Assembly (NCBI GenBank): GCA_016188145.1
Contig: JACPIJ010000069.1
Location: forward strand, 1-36,379
Direction of reading: 5' to 3'
DNA: 36,379 nucleotides
DNA from: Candidatus Woesearchaeota archaeon
GTDB taxonomy: Archaea; Nanobdellota; Nanobdellia; Woesearchaeales; UBA10216
The position numbers and the translations under genes are program-made. Below are positions 35,183 to 36,379 of the stretch, one piece after another. The notes under the pieces were generated by a model. It had not been told where the DNA came from and made no database searches. It worked only from the letters and a program-made list of their open reading frames with translations. Numbering within the stretch: the first letter of the stretch is position 1; every line of letters starts with the position of its first letter.

Positions 35183-35520
35183 GCCTTGCACAAAAGAAAT
35201 GCGAGCCATGCGAAGGCGGAACGCCCCCAATGGCATTAGAGCAAGCTAAAAAGCTGCTGCAACAGATTAGCCAGTGGCAGCTGCTGCAAATAAACGGAAC
35301 TTATACAATCGAGAAGGGATTCAAATTCAAAAACTTCGCGGAAGCGATAAGTTTTGTCAAGAAGGTTGCCGCTGTTGCAGAAGAGCAGGGCCACCACCCT
35401 GACATAAAGATAAGCTGGAATAAGGTTACGCTGCAGCTCACAACGCATGCGACGCATGCGATAAAAGGGCTTTCCGAGAACGATTTCATAATGGCGGCGA
35501 AGATTGACAGGCTCGTCTAA
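35179..35520 (+). CDS. Pterin-4a-carbinolamine dehydratase (PCD/DCoH)
   Basis: KGFKFKNFAEAISFVKKVAAVAEEQGHHPDIKISWNKVTLQLTTHATHAIKGLSENDFIMAAKID. Confidence 0.9.
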   Translation: MSLAQKKCEPCEGGTPPMALEQAKKLLQQISQWQLLQINGTYTIEKGFKFKNFAEAISFVKKVAAVAEEQGHHPDIKISWNKVTLQLTTHATHAIKGLSENDFIMAAKIDRLV

Positions 35521-35822
35521 GAAAGCTTTGCTTCTATCCTTGTTACTCTGGTTGATAAATTTGAAAGCTCCTGATGCGTTTCCTTCTTGAACTCCCTCAT
35601 TTCTGTCTTAAAATCGTGCAAATCATCACCAATATGTTCAACCTTTTGGAAAAAAATACCCGCTCCAAAAATAATGCTTGCTACTGGTACGAACTCTATC
35701 CAGAAGGGAGTTTTAATAAACCCGGCTATTTTAAGGGCGAACCATAGTCCTGTGATAAATAAAGATAACCAAAAAAGCCAGTCGTAAAGTGCTGTGTTGT
35801 GCTTTGAAAAAAGCTGCCTCAT
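35517..35822 (-). CDS. Hypothetical small membrane protein with C-terminal coiled coil
   Basis: Two hydrophobic segments then DLHDFKTEMREFKKETHQELSNLSTRVTRIEAKL. Confidence 0.65.
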   Translation of the reverse strand: MRQLFSKHNTALYDWLFWLSLFITGLWFALKIAGFIKTPFWIEFVPVASIIFGAGIFFQKVEHIGDDLHDFKTEMREFKKETHQELSNLSTRVTRIEAKLS

Positions 35823-35931
35823 AACCTCATCATATGGAGGGACTACTTAATAAGCTTTGCCCCTGTTTTTCCGCAAATTTTCCGACGCCAAACAGATAAT
35901 TTTTAATACCGCTAAAATATTTGCGGCATAT

Positions 35932-36276
35932 ATGGACTTCAACGAAAAAATCTGGCAGCTGTGCAAAAAAGTTCCGAAAGGAAAAGTGACAACTTACAAG
36001 GAAATTGCGGCAGCAATGAAAACAAAAGCCTACCGCGCTGTTGGCAATGCGCTCAACAGGAATCCCATGACCCTTTTCGCAAAAGGGTCAATCCAAAAAC
36101 GAGATATTGTACCGTGCCACCGCGTTGTCGGCAGCGACGGCTCACTGGTTGGGTTTGCAAGAGGGCTGAAGAAGAAGACGGAACTGCTGCGGAAGGAAGG
36201 AATCAAGGTAAAGAACAATAAGCTGGTTAATTTTGAGGAAGCGCTATATACATACTGCGGAAAAAGAAAAGTATAA
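35932..36276 (+). CDS. ogt: Methylated-DNA--protein-cysteine methyltransferase
   Basis: VPKGKVTTYKEIAAAM, AVGNALNRNP, DIVPCHRVVGSDGSLVGFARGL. Confidence 0.93.
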   Translation: MDFNEKIWQLCKKVPKGKVTTYKEIAAAMKTKAYRAVGNALNRNPMTLFAKGSIQKRDIVPCHRVVGSDGSLVGFARGLKKKTELLRKEGIKVKNNKLVNFEEALYTYCGKRKV

Positions 36277-36314
36277 ATACCAGTGCTACTTAGTTATACA
36301 TTAGGTGAGAAAAA

Positions 36315-36379
36315 GTGATAATTAAAGTTAAACTTGGAGGAAAGGGGCAACTTGTAATACCCAAAGTGGTAAGGGAAAG
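36315..36379 (+). CDS. AbrB/SpoVT-type DNA-binding protein, N-terminal part (runs off right edge)
   Basis: Hand translation from GTG: VIIKVKLGGKGQLVIPKVVRE. Confidence 0.65.
   Translation, partial: MIIKVKLGGKGQLVIPKVVRE

Overview
Gene-dense archaeal chromosomal window. The information-processing genes (aIF1A, LSm, EF-2, uS7, eS8, eL37, eL24, eS28, L7Ae, uL1, uL10, P1/L12) and Taw1 and Dph2 homologues point to an archaeon. A DPANN-like lineage is my inference from small compact genes and bacterial-type acquisitions (LspA, long zinc-lid adenylate kinase, a tandem ThyX, bacterial-like class II tRNA). The left edge carries the N-terminus of a transposase and a hairpin-rich region. The right edge is cut inside an AbrB-type gene. 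Most interesting observations: (1) a tRNA gene with a bacterial tRNA-Leu-like class II body but an isoleucine GAU anticodon, about 220 bp from a related tRNA-Leu(CAA)-like fragment that lacks its 3' part; (2) a Dph2 homologue lacking the whole first domain and its cluster cysteine, while EF-2 in the same window keeps the diphthamide histidine; (3) an APC permease fused to a SAM methyltransferase; (4) a HemK/Mtq2-like methyltransferase fused to a protein-kinase-like domain; (5) LspA in an archaeon; (6) a tandem-domain ThyX with the signature split between halves, in a dTTP-synthesis neighbourhood; (7) two intergenic palindromic elements with the same 'outer stem enclosing two hairpins' topology. 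All calls are by eye from sequence and the supplied ORF track; no database search was run.
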